DNA of 64,000 nucleotides from Pseudoxanthomonas sp. CF125 (GTDB lineage Bacteria; Pseudomonadota; Gammaproteobacteria; Xanthomonadales; Xanthomonadaceae). The notes beneath the pieces are model-generated. The model was given only the letters and a program-made list of their open reading frames with translations. It ran no database searches and had not been told where the DNA came from. The position numbers and the translations under genes are program-made. The stretch spans positions 1,656,331 to 1,720,330 of the forward strand of contig NZ_FNLD01000001.1 of NCBI RefSeq assembly GCF_900104085.1. Reading direction: 5' to 3'. Below are positions 8,740 to 15,624 of the stretch, in pieces; position 1 is the first letter of the stretch, and each line of letters starts with the position of its first letter.

Positions 8740-9186
8740 TTAGATCAGCGGAGCCGGGGTTGGCGGCAGCGCTACCGGAGCCTTTTTCTTTGCCTTTTTG
8801 GCAGGCTTCTTGGCGGCTTTCTTAGCAGGCTTCTTCTTGGCAGCCTTCTTGGTAGCTTTCTTGGCGGCCTTTTTGGCTGGCTTCTTGGCTACTTTCTTGG
8901 CAGCCTTTTTAGCGGCCTTTTTGGCTGGCTTTTTCTTGGCTACTTTCTTGGCTACTTTCTTGGCGGCTTTCTTAGCGGTCTTCTTGGCTGCCTTCTTAGC
9001 CGGCTTCTTCTTGGCTACTTTCTTGGCGGCCTTCTTCGCTACTTTCTTGGCAGCCTTCTTAGCCGGACGCTTCTTGGCTACTTTCTTGGCGGCCTTCTTT
9101 ACGGTCTTCTTCACGGCCTTCTTGGCTGCCGATTTCTTGGCGGCTTTCTTGGCGGGTTTTTTCTTAGCAGCTTTCTTCGTTGCCAT
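8740..9186 (-). CDS. Histone H1-like Lys/Ala-rich DNA-binding protein
   Basis: The 148-residue sequence is almost wholly built of KKPAKKAAKK, KKVAKK and KKAAKK units, ending in a short hydrophobic VALPPTPAPLI tail. It resembles the C-terminal domain of eukaryotic H1 and bacterial proteins such as AlgP and HctB, which bind DNA non-specifically through lysine and are thought to compact or regulate the nucleoid. No globular domain is visible. The repeated nucleotide units make copy number prone to change between strains. The ATG at 9186 is preceded by GAGGAGCC. A promoter-terminator pair at 9367-9573 lies upstream. The leucine/phenylalanine-rich frame on the opposite strand is a shadow. Confidence 0.92.
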   Translation of the reverse strand: MATKKAAKKKPAKKAAKKSAAKKAVKKTVKKAAKKVAKKRPAKKAAKKVAKKAAKKVAKKKPAKKAAKKTAKKAAKKVAKKVAKKKPAKKAAKKAAKKVAKKPAKKAAKKATKKAAKKKPAKKAAKKPAKKAKKKAPVALPPTPAPLI

Positions 9187-9366
9187 GTTATGGCTCCTCG
9201 TCAGTGAACTATGGATTGGTGAATCCGTTTACAAAGCCCAGTTGCAATGGAACGCCGCGGGAGTCGGACCCGCAGGCAGCCGCCGTCGCGCCAGGCGCGT
9301 CGGAACGGATGGTGGCAAGCCCGGCCAGGGAACGGCCGTGCCTGTTCGCGCCGGTCGGCGCGGATG

Positions 9367-9398
9367 AAAAAACACCCGCGTCGCATACGGCGCGGGTG
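9367..9398 (-). terminator. Intrinsic terminator upstream of the histone-like gene
   Basis: On the minus strand a perfect 8-bp stem CACCCGCG/CGCGGGTG with a 10-base loop is followed by six T. It lies about 180 bases before the histone-like start and about 140 bases after the promoter at 9545-9573, so it would either end a small RNA or act as an attenuator. Confidence 0.8.
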
Positions 9399-9538
9399 CG
9401 GTATCGGGAAGGGGTCTGCGTTTTCGTCGGGGAAGCGAAGCCTGCGTCCGTCATGCCGAGGGCGCGGGTGGGGGGCCGTTTTGTTTTGCTTATTGTCGCG
9501 ATGATCGGCTCACTTGCTTCCGCAGGAAACGTCTGCTG
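9368..9538 (-). ncRNA. Candidate small RNA or attenuated leader (about 170 nt)
   Basis: Bounded by a near-consensus promoter (9545-9573) and a textbook terminator (9367-9398) on the minus strand, with no credible reading frame between. The RNA would begin near 9538. I could not match it to 6S, tmRNA, RNase P or SRP RNA. It may be an independent small RNA or the attenuated leader of the histone-like gene downstream. Existence is inferred from the flanking signals only. Confidence 0.4.
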
Positions 9539-9544
9539 GGGCGA

Positions 9545-9573
9545 AACCTAATCACGCTTTTTCGATGTGTCAA
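9545..9573 (-). promoter_or_regulatory. Sigma-70-type promoter reading leftwards
   Basis: On the minus strand TTGACA (9573-9568) is separated by exactly 17 bases from TAGGTT (9550-9545). An A/T-rich stretch (GCAAAAATATTTTCG on the plus strand) lies just upstream, as in an UP element. It stands out from the very GC-rich surroundings. Confidence 0.65.
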
Positions 9574-9574
9574 C

Positions 9575-10159
9575 AGTTTTGCAAAAATATTTTCGCCCCC
9601 GCCCCGACCGCGATCCCGCCGCCCGGACCGAGAGCTTGCGCGCATCGCGCCGACGCGAGCACGCCGGCTTTCGCATCGCAAGCGCGCTGCATTCAAAAAC
9701 GCCGCGTTTAATGCGGTTTTTTTGCAGCAGCGCTTTCGCGTCGTCGGATACGCGCTCGCGATCCACGCCGCGCCATTGCGTCGATGCGACGCCTGCTGAG
9801 GAATAAACGGAAGCGCCTGCGGCATTGCGGCGAACCGCTCGTTCGGGCCTCGCAGAAGTCCAAATGCGCGGATTTGCGCAAACTTTTTCGGCTGTCGAAG
9901 GTCGCGGCCGCGACCTCGAAGACGACCGGCGACGTTCGTGCATCCGCATCGCGATCGCCGGATTCCGATTCCTGCCAGCGCAGGAAAACTCCCGCTTCCG
10001 GTTCCGCAACGGAGTGACGAACAACTCGGCCGACCGCTCGTACGCCATTCGTCGGCACGCGATGGAGGGTCTCCGCTCCCGGCAAATAACGGATCCCCCA
10101 AAAGCAAACCGGCCGCACATGGCGGCCAGTAGCGGGTGCTGGAAGCGGGCGGGACCGGA
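9575..10159. other. About 585-base stretch without a recognisable gene
   Basis: Both strands contain overlapping open frames of 130-205 codons, but all are Arg/Ser-rich, have no recognisable domain and overlap each other. The only local structure I see is a weak hairpin CCGC/GCGG with a T-run near 9702-9723 on the plus strand. It may be an old, decayed gene or regulatory sequence for the leftward promoter. Confidence 0.4.
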
Positions 10160-10555
10160 TCAGTGATCCTCGTCCTCCAGCAGTTCGGCGTAGTCGTCGG
10201 GCGCCAACAGGTCGTTCAACTGGTCGGGCTCTTCGATCTCCAGCACGTAGATCCAGCCTTCGCCGTAGGCATCTTCATTGATCGTCTCCGGCTTGTCGGC
10301 CAGGTCCGAATTCACTTCGACCACCGTACCGGTAAGCGGGCTGTAGACGTCCGAGGCCGCCTTCACCGACTCCACCACCGCAGCGGCGTTGCCGGCTTCT
10401 ACGCGGTCGCCGACGTTCGGCAGTTCGACATAGACCAGGTCGCCGAGCAGTCCTTGCGCATGGTCCGAAATACCAACGGTGACGCGGCCGCTGCCTTCAA
10501 CGCGTGCCCACTCGTGGGACTTGAGGAATTTGAGGTCGCCTGGGATCTCGCTCAT
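10160..10555 (-). CDS. gcvH: Glycine cleavage system H protein
   Basis: A 131-residue lipoyl-carrier protein, the standard size. The lipoylation site is Lys65 in [10 protein letters not shown], and the flanking [11 protein letters not shown] and [11 protein letters not shown] are family hallmarks. H protein shuttles the aminomethyl group between GcvP and GcvT during glycine decarboxylation. It starts at the ATG at 10553-10555, with CCGGAG eight bases upstream. It lies about 90 bases downstream of gcvT on the same strand, so the two are probably co-transcribed; gcvP is not in this window. No glycine riboswitch was recognised upstream of the pair. Confidence 0.97.
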   Translation of the reverse strand: MSEIPGDLKFLKSHEWARVEGSGRVTVGISDHAQGLLGDLVYVELPNVGDRVEAGNAAAVVESVKAASDVYSPLTGTVVEVNSDLADKPETINEDAYGEGWIYVLEIEEPDQLNDLLAPDDYAELLEDEDH

Positions 10556-10643
10556 GTTGCTGCTCCGGGGGATCGGGTTGAGGGTGGGCGGGTGGCGCTA
10601 GTTTAGCGAAGGAATTCGGTCAGTGGACAACAAGCGCGTGCCT

Positions 10644-11780
10644 TCATTCCAGCACGCCGGGTTGCGCCTGGCCTTCGCGGACGAACGGGAATTTCACCAC
10701 CCGCACCGGCACCTCGCGGCCGCGGATGTCCACGCGCACGGCGCCCCCCACTCCCAGCGGAATGTCGCCGGCCGGCACGCGCGCGAAGGCGATGGCCTTG
10801 CCCAGCGTCGGCGAGAAAGTGCCCGACAGGATTTCGCCTTCGCCGCCGGCGGTCAGCACTTTCTGGCCATGGCGCAGCACGCCTTTCTCGTCCATCACCA
10901 GGCCGATCAGCTGGCGTGGCGCGCCGGCGGCGGCTTGCGACTCCAGCGCGGCACGGCCGATGAAATCGCGCGGCTTCGAATCGTCGCCCTGGTCCAGCGC
11001 GACGGTCCATGCAAGCGCTGCTTCGTAAGGCGTGGTGGTCTCGTCCATGTCCTGTCCATACAGGTTCATGCCCGCTTCCAGACGCAAGGTGTCGCGTGCG
11101 CCCAGGCCGGCCGGTTTCACTCCTGCAGCCAGCAGGGCATTCCAGAAGGCGACCGCATGTTCCTGCGGCAGCACGATCTCGTACCCGTCCTCGCCGGTGT
11201 AGCCGGTGCGTGCGACGAACAACGGCACGCCGTCGGTGGTGTGCGCCTCGACCGCCGCGAAGCGGGCCAGCTTGTCGGCGGCGGCACGGTCCGCCTCGCG
11301 CAGCAGGCCGATCACGCGCGCACGCGCGGTCGGTCCCTGCACGGCGATCATGGCGAACTCCGGGCGCTCCTGCACTTGCACCTGGAAGGCCTGGGCCTGC
11401 TTCTGGATCCAGGCCAGATCCTTGTCGCGGGTGGCGGCGTTGACCACCAGGCGGAAGAAATCCTCGGCCATGAAATAGACGATCAGGTCGTCGATGACGC
11501 CGGCCCGTTCGTCCAGCATCGCGGTATACAGCGCCTTGCCCGGCTTCTTCAGCTTGTCTACCGAATTGGCGACCAGGTAGCGCAGGAACTCCCGGGTGCG
11601 CGGCCCGCGCAGATCGACCACGGTCATGTGGCTGACGTCGAACATGCCGGCGTCGTTGCGCACCAGGTGGTGTTCGTCGATCTGCGAACCGTAGTGGATC
11701 GGCATGTCCCAGCCGCCGAAGTCGACCATCTTGGCGCCGAGCGCGCGATGGGTGTCGTTGAGGATGGTCTTCTGGGTCAT
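10644..11780 (-). CDS. gcvT: Aminomethyltransferase (glycine cleavage T protein)
   Basis: A 378-residue protein matching GcvT throughout: N-terminal [16 protein letters not shown], the folate-binding [13 protein letters not shown], and [18 protein letters not shown]. It transfers the methylene group from H-protein-bound aminomethyl to tetrahydrofolate and releases ammonia. I placed the start at the ATG at 11778-11780, matching the family N-terminus ([12 protein letters not shown]); an in-frame ATG nine codons upstream (11807) is possible. The frame stays open far upstream, but only through repeats and the neighbouring gene. gcvH follows. Confidence 0.96.
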   Translation of the reverse strand: MTQKTILNDTHRALGAKMVDFGGWDMPIHYGSQIDEHHLVRNDAGMFDVSHMTVVDLRGPRTREFLRYLVANSVDKLKKPGKALYTAMLDERAGVIDDLIVYFMAEDFFRLVVNAATRDKDLAWIQKQAQAFQVQVQERPEFAMIAVQGPTARARVIGLLREADRAAADKLARFAAVEAHTTDGVPLFVARTGYTGEDGYEIVLPQEHAVAFWNALLAAGVKPAGLGARDTLRLEAGMNLYGQDMDETTTPYEAALAWTVALDQGDDSKPRDFIGRAALESQAAAGAPRQLIGLVMDEKGVLRHGQKVLTAGGEGEILSGTFSPTLGKAIAFARVPAGDIPLGVGGAVRVDIRGREVPVRVVKFPFVREGQAQPGVLE

Positions 11781-11830
11781 GGCCGGCGCCTTGCGAAAGA
11801 TCGCCATTATCCCAGAAGAGGCAGGCACGA

Positions 11831-12015
11831 GGAGCGGTGCACCGAAGCGGCGACGGGAGCGGCAAGTGGGAGCGGCGGTGGGAGCGGCGTCCCGCCGCGA
11901 GCTTTTGCTCTTGGGGGCATCGAAGCAGAGAGCGCAGGAACGAAGAGCTCGCGGCGCGACGCCGCTCCCACCGCCACCGCCACTCCCACCACTGCTCCCA
12001 CTGCCGCTCCACCAT
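11831..12015. repeat. Extended REP-like palindrome with iterated GTGGGAGCGG arms
   Basis: The core arms GGGAGCGGCGTCCCGCCGCG (left) and its near-complement ending GACGCCGCTCCCAC (right) match the element at 45518-45604. Here each arm is lengthened outwards by two or three imperfect copies of GTGGGAGCGG or its complement, giving an unusually long possible cruciform. It occupies the whole spacer between gcvT and the next gene upstream. Confidence 0.8.
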
Positions 12016-12025
12016 TGCGTCGCGA

Positions 12026-12535
12026 TTACGGCTCGCCGTAGCCTTCGTTGACGCAATCGACGTGCGCGGGGTCGAGTACGGAGAACTTTCCGCTTTTCAG
12101 ATCCAGGCGCCTGGCCCAGGCGACGTCGGTCAGGTATTCCTCTTCGGTGCCCTGCCGGACCACCGCAATGATCTTGGCGTCGTCCACCTTGTCCACGCGG
12201 CAGCTGCCGGCTTGCCAGAAATATCCCTTCTCCACCTTGGGATAGGTCTGCGCATCGGTGATCTTCCATAACGCCAGTGGGCCTTCGCGGCCGGCCATGC
12301 GGCCGGCAACAACGTAGCGCGGCACGGGTTCGGCGTCGGGGTCGGTATCCGCGTCGGCCAGCAGACCGATGGAAAAATCGCACACGTGCGCCGGATCGGC
12401 CGAATCGGAAAGACATGAGCCACCGATATCCCGCAAGCCCGGCGGATATGGCGGCATGGTCTTGCCGATCAGCTCGACCGCACCGGCGGCCATCGGCAGC
12501 ATCGCAAGCACCAGCGAGGCGACCCGGACAGGCAT
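12026..12535 (-). CDS. Secreted hypothetical protein
   Basis: A 169-residue protein with a short N-terminal signal peptide (hydrophobic 5-15, ending near AAGAVE) and a mature part with three cysteines early on and one at the end. I do not recognise the family. AGGAGG for its ribosome site lies inside the last codons of the NfeD gene, and only three bases separate that stop from this ATG, so it is translated with the NfeD-SPFH operon and probably acts in the periplasm or envelope. Confidence 0.75.
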   Translation of the reverse strand: MPVRVASLVLAMLPMAAGAVELIGKTMPPYPPGLRDIGGSCLSDSADPAHVCDFSIGLLADADTDPDAEPVPRYVVAGRMAGREGPLALWKITDAQTYPKVEKGYFWQAGSCRVDKVDDAKIIAVVRQGTEEEYLTDVAWARRLDLKSGKFSVLDPAHVDCVNEGYGEP

Positions 12536-12538
12536 GGC

Positions 12539-12970
12539 TCAGGCCTCCTGCACCTTCAGAACCATGCCGTCCACCGCGACGACCCGCACGGGAGTGCCGG
12601 CGGGAAGATCGGAGCCTTCCACCACCCAGAACGCGTCGGCGATCTGCACCCGCCCGCGGCCGTTGACGATGGCCTGGTCCAGTTTGGCCACATGCCCGAC
12701 CAGCGTGTTGGCGCGCTGGTTGAGGTGCGGCCGGTCGCTCTGCGGCTCGTTCTTGCGGAACCAGCGGCGGTAGATCTGGATGGAAACGAAACTCAGCACG
12801 ACGAAGGCCGCCACCTGCGCCAGCACCGGCACACCCGGGATCAGCAGCACGCCCACGAACACCACCGTGGCAGCGAAGCCCATCCACAGCATGAACGCGC
12901 CCGGCGCCATCGCCTCGGCGGCGAACAACAGCAGCGCGATGGCTGCCCAGCTAACTACGTCCCAACGCAT
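12539..12970 (-). CDS. NfeD family membrane protein
   Basis: A 143-residue protein with about three N-terminal membrane helices (roughly 5-80) followed by a soluble OB-fold-like NfeD domain (about 88-143, containing VGRG and [14 protein letters not shown] patterns). NfeD proteins partner SPFH/stomatin proteins in membrane microdomains; the SPFH gene is immediately upstream, 24 bases away, giving the standard pair. AAGGAG stands ten bases before the ATG. The third gene downstream overlaps its ribosome site with this gene's end. Confidence 0.92.
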   Translation of the reverse strand: MRWDVVSWAAIALLLFAAEAMAPGAFMLWMGFAATVVFVGVLLIPGVPVLAQVAAFVVLSFVSIQIYRRWFRKNEPQSDRPHLNQRANTLVGHVAKLDQAIVNGRGRVQIADAFWVVEGSDLPAGTPVRVVAVDGMVLKVQEA

Positions 12971-12994
12971 GGCGTTCTCCTTGGCCCGGATGGC

Positions 12995-13948
12995 TCAGCG
13001 CAGGGCCGGCGGCTTGCCGGCGATCTTGGCCTGCTGCTTTTCAAGCGACTCCTTCGCCAGCTCGGCGATGCCCGCTATCGACCCGATGATGCCGCTGGTC
13101 TCCATCGGCATCATTACGAACTTCGCATTGGGTGCGGTGGCCAGTTCGCGGAACGCCTCGACGTATTTCTGGGCGACGAAGTAATTGATCGCCTGCACAT
13201 CGCCCTTGGCGATCGCGTCGCTGACCATCTGCGTCGCCTTGGCTTCGGCTTCGGCCAGACGCTCGCGGGCCTCGGCTTCGCGGTAGGCGGCTTCGCGCTT
13301 GCCTTCTGCCTGCAGGATGGCGCCCTGCTTCTCGCCTTCGGCGCGCAGGATCTCGGACTGGCGCACGCCTTCGGCTTCCAGAATGGCGGCGCGCTTGTTC
13401 TGTTCGGCCATCTTCTGCTGCTGCATGGACTGGATCAGGTTCTGCGGCGGCTGGATATCCTTGATCTCGATGCGGTTGACCTTCACGCCCCACGGGCTGG
13501 TGGCGTGGTCGACCACGCCCAGCAACTTGGCGTTGATAGTCTCGCGCTGGCTCAGCGACTCGTCCAGGTCCATCGAACCGATGACGGTGCGGATGTTGGT
13601 CTGCACCAGGGCGATCATCGCCTGGTCCAGGTTGGACACTTCATAGGCGGCCTTGGCCGCGTCCAGCACCTGGAAAAACACCACGCCGTCCACGCGCACC
13701 ACGGCGTTGTCCTTGGTGATGACGTCCTGGGAGGGAACTTCGAACACCTGCTCCATCATGTTGACCTTGCGGCCGACGCCGTACATCACCGGAACCAGGA
13801 AGTGCAGCCCGGGCGACATGGTGCTGGTGTACTTGCCGAAGCGCTCGACCGTCCATTCGAAGCCCTGCGGCACCATGCGCACCGTCTTGAACAGCACGAT
13901 GACGCCAGCGACCAGCAGCACGATGGCCAGAAAACCTGTCTCGAACAT
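12995..13948 (-). CDS. SPFH/Band 7 protein (paraslipin/QmcA-like)
   Basis: A 317-residue stomatin-like protein: one N-terminal membrane helix (about 4-22), an SPFH domain (about 20-190) with VERFGKYTSTMSPGLHF and GVKVNRIEIKDIQPP, then a long charged coiled coil rich in A/E/K/R (about 190-250). Such proteins oligomerise into membrane rings that organise microdomains and regulate proteases such as FtsH. It pairs with NfeD downstream. Its ribosome site GGGGAG is embedded in a perfect 9-bp hairpin at 13953-13980, suggesting translation is controlled by RNA structure. Confidence 0.94.
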   Translation of the reverse strand: MFETGFLAIVLLVAGVIVLFKTVRMVPQGFEWTVERFGKYTSTMSPGLHFLVPVMYGVGRKVNMMEQVFEVPSQDVITKDNAVVRVDGVVFFQVLDAAKAAYEVSNLDQAMIALVQTNIRTVIGSMDLDESLSQRETINAKLLGVVDHATSPWGVKVNRIEIKDIQPPQNLIQSMQQQKMAEQNKRAAILEAEGVRQSEILRAEGEKQGAILQAEGKREAAYREAEARERLAEAEAKATQMVSDAIAKGDVQAINYFVAQKYVEAFRELATAPNAKFVMMPMETSGIIGSIAGIAELAKESLEKQQAKIAGKPPALR

Positions 13949-13952
13949 GCGT

Positions 13953-13980
13953 TTCTCCCCTTTCCTTAGATAGGGGAGAA
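13953..13980 (-). promoter_or_regulatory. Hairpin sequestering the ribosome site of the SPFH gene
   Basis: On the minus strand TTCTCCCCT pairs perfectly with AGGGGAGAA across a 10-base loop. The 3' arm contains the Shine-Dalgarno GGGGAG, which ends about seven bases before the ATG. An accessible alternative purine tract (AAGGAA) lies in the loop. Confidence 0.65.
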
Positions 13981-13987
13981 GTATAGA

Positions 13988-14048
13988 CGGTAGGTCGGGG
14001 CGGCGCCTTCGACGGGTTCCGTGCGTCGGGGGCGTAGCCCCGACCTAC
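13988..14048. repeat. REP-like palindrome, GTAGGTCGGGG family
   Basis: Arms GTAGGTCGGGGC and GCCCCGACCTAC face each other around about 35 bases. The same arms recur at 32180-32388. The outer edge of the right arm supplies the TAG stop codon of the DUF6607 gene. Confidence 0.75.
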
Positions 14049-14983
14049 TTCACCGGCGCGGGCTCCACCCACTCGGCGAACACCTTGTCGATGTCCTGGT
14101 CGGCGACCTGCTTGCCTTCCTCAAGCTCGCCAGCCTGGGTGAACAAGGGAATGATCATGGCCATGCCGTCGATCTTGGTCTTCAAGTGCACGCCCGGCGG
14201 CTTGGCCAGGAACGCGTCCCAGCGCATCCGTACCTTGCCCCAGAAATCCGCGGTCGCTTTCCAGTATTTGTAAGCGGGTTTGAAGTCGACCTCGGTAGTC
14301 TTCTGGTAATCGTTGAAGCCGAACTCGCGCGCCAGTTCCACCTGGGTGCCGTCGGGCTTGCGCAGCACCTTGGTGTTGAACTGTTCGTGGGTCCAGCCGC
14401 CCGGGGTGATCGTATGCCGGTTGATTGCCGACACCGCGTTGTAATCGCTGCGCTTGGTGTACTCGCGGCGCGGCAGCGGACGCCAGCTCAGGTCGCTGGT
14501 CCAGGTGGCGATGCCGTTGCTGTAGTCCCAGCGTCCCGTGCCGCAATAGCGCGGCGCGTCGCTGACCTCGAACACGCACTGGGTCCAGGCGCCCTTGTTC
14601 CTGTCGGCGGGAATCGCGCGCACCTGCCAGGTCTGGTCGGCGCTGAATTCGAAGCGGCTGGGCGCCTGGTAGACCCAGTCCTGCCGCCAGTGCTTGGTCA
14701 CATGGCCGCTCTTGCCATCCACCAGGATGTGTTGCAACACGATCTTGGTGGGAGTGTCTTCGACCACGATCACCGTCTCGTTGCCGCCGCTGCGCATCGC
14801 CGCGGCGCGTTCGTAGCCGGGCTGCAGCAATACGGTTTCGTCGAAGGCGAAATCGACGATGTATTCGCCCTGCATGGCCAGGATCGACTGGCGGTCGCGC
14901 GGGTCGGCCGGCGCATCCTGAGCCGCGGCAGTGAAGGAGTTCGCCGCAAGCAGCACGGCGGCAATGCTGAGAAGGTGTTTCAT
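14045..14983 (-). CDS. DUF6607 family secreted protein (heme operon)
   Basis: A 312-residue protein with a signal peptide (about 1-21, cleaved after AAA). The mature protein has many aromatic residues (WRQDWVYQAP, FSADQTWQVR) and two cysteines about 20 apart (TQCVFEVSDAPRYCGTG). I recognise it as the DUF6607 family, which recurs beside TonB-dependent heme receptors in Xanthomonadaceae; biochemical function is unknown. The ATG overlaps the stop of the gene upstream (ATGA), so it is the last gene of the hemP operon. AGGAAG precedes the start. The stop codon lies in a REP-like repeat. Confidence 0.82.
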   Translation of the reverse strand: MKHLLSIAAVLLAANSFTAAAQDAPADPRDRQSILAMQGEYIVDFAFDETVLLQPGYERAAAMRSGGNETVIVVEDTPTKIVLQHILVDGKSGHVTKHWRQDWVYQAPSRFEFSADQTWQVRAIPADRNKGAWTQCVFEVSDAPRYCGTGRWDYSNGIATWTSDLSWRPLPRREYTKRSDYNAVSAINRHTITPGGWTHEQFNTKVLRKPDGTQVELAREFGFNDYQKTTEVDFKPAYKYWKATADFWGKVRMRWDAFLAKPPGVHLKTKIDGMAMIIPLFTQAGELEEGKQVADQDIDKVFAEWVEPAPVK

Positions 14984-15621
14984 GTTGTCTTCCTGGAAGT
15001 GAACCTGACCAATGGCAGGGCATGGGCGTCCTGCGACTCGAATTTCGCGGCCCCTTGCATGGCCGCCTGCGAGGACTGCGCGCAGCAGCAGTCATCGGCA
15101 TGGATGCCGCCGTCGGCACCTTCGGCCTGGGCGATGCGCTGGGCGGTGGCCGCCCCCAAAGGCGACACTGCCGCCAGACTGGCGGCCAGCACGGGCGGGG
15201 CGACCGCGGCGGGCACGGCGTGCAACGTCAGGATGCGCGCCTGCCAGTGCTCGCCGCGCAGGCGCCCGGCCAACCGTCGCCAAAGACGCTCGCCCACTCC
15301 GATCGCCGCTTCGGTTTCGTCGCGGCAGGGCAGCGACGCCAGCAGTCGGTCCCAGGCCAGGAAGTCGCTGTCGGGCAGCAAGTAAAGGCGCCAACAGCAA
15401 CGGCCTTCCGCATCGAAGAACAGCAGGCTTTCGCGCAGGCCGTCGCTGTCCACGCCGGTACGCGATTCCACCCGCGCCGCTTGCGCCCAGCCCGACAGTT
15501 CGCCGCCCTGCTGTGGACGGTACAGGCATAGCACCGTGCCCAGCGCGGCCAGTTGCTGGGCGCGCGGCAGACCCGGGGCCGCTTCATGCCTCAAAGCCAA
15601 ACCGGGCAGCGCGGCCGCCAT
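14980..15621 (-). CDS. Uncharacterised heme-operon protein
   Basis: A 213-residue soluble-looking protein between the heme receptor and the DUF6607 gene, overlapping the latter by four bases and starting two bases after the receptor stop. No signal peptide is evident. A Cys-rich cluster near the C-terminus (HADDCCCAQ) could bind metal or heme. Related proteins in this position are often labelled hemin transport protein, but I cannot point to a catalytic motif. The context implies a cytoplasmic role in heme handling or degradation. The real function is open. Confidence 0.72.
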   Translation of the reverse strand: MAAALPGLALRHEAAPGLPRAQQLAALGTVLCLYRPQQGGELSGWAQAARVESRTGVDSDGLRESLLFFDAEGRCCWRLYLLPDSDFLAWDRLLASLPCRDETEAAIGVGERLWRRLAGRLRGEHWQARILTLHAVPAAVAPPVLAASLAAVSPLGAATAQRIAQAEGADGGIHADDCCCAQSSQAAMQGAAKFESQDAHALPLVRFTSRKTT

Positions 15622-15624
15622 GGA

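Noticed and set aside
9240..9320. tRNA-like 3' end on the minus strand (GCGGGTCCGACTCCCGC)
   Set aside because: The T-arm-like stem and loop are present, but no matching acceptor 5' strand, D-arm or anticodon arm could be found.
8798..9367. Leu/Phe/Ala-rich 189-codon frame resembling a membrane protein
   Set aside because: It is the antisense of the Lys/Ala codons of the histone-like gene.
9367..9573. 6S RNA or tmRNA as identity of the candidate small RNA
   Set aside because: The 5' and 3' ends do not pair as in 6S, and no tag-peptide or tRNA-like parts of tmRNA are visible.
11781..12025. Glycine riboswitch before gcvT
   Set aside because: None of the conserved glycine aptamer blocks is present; the spacer is filled by a REP palindrome.
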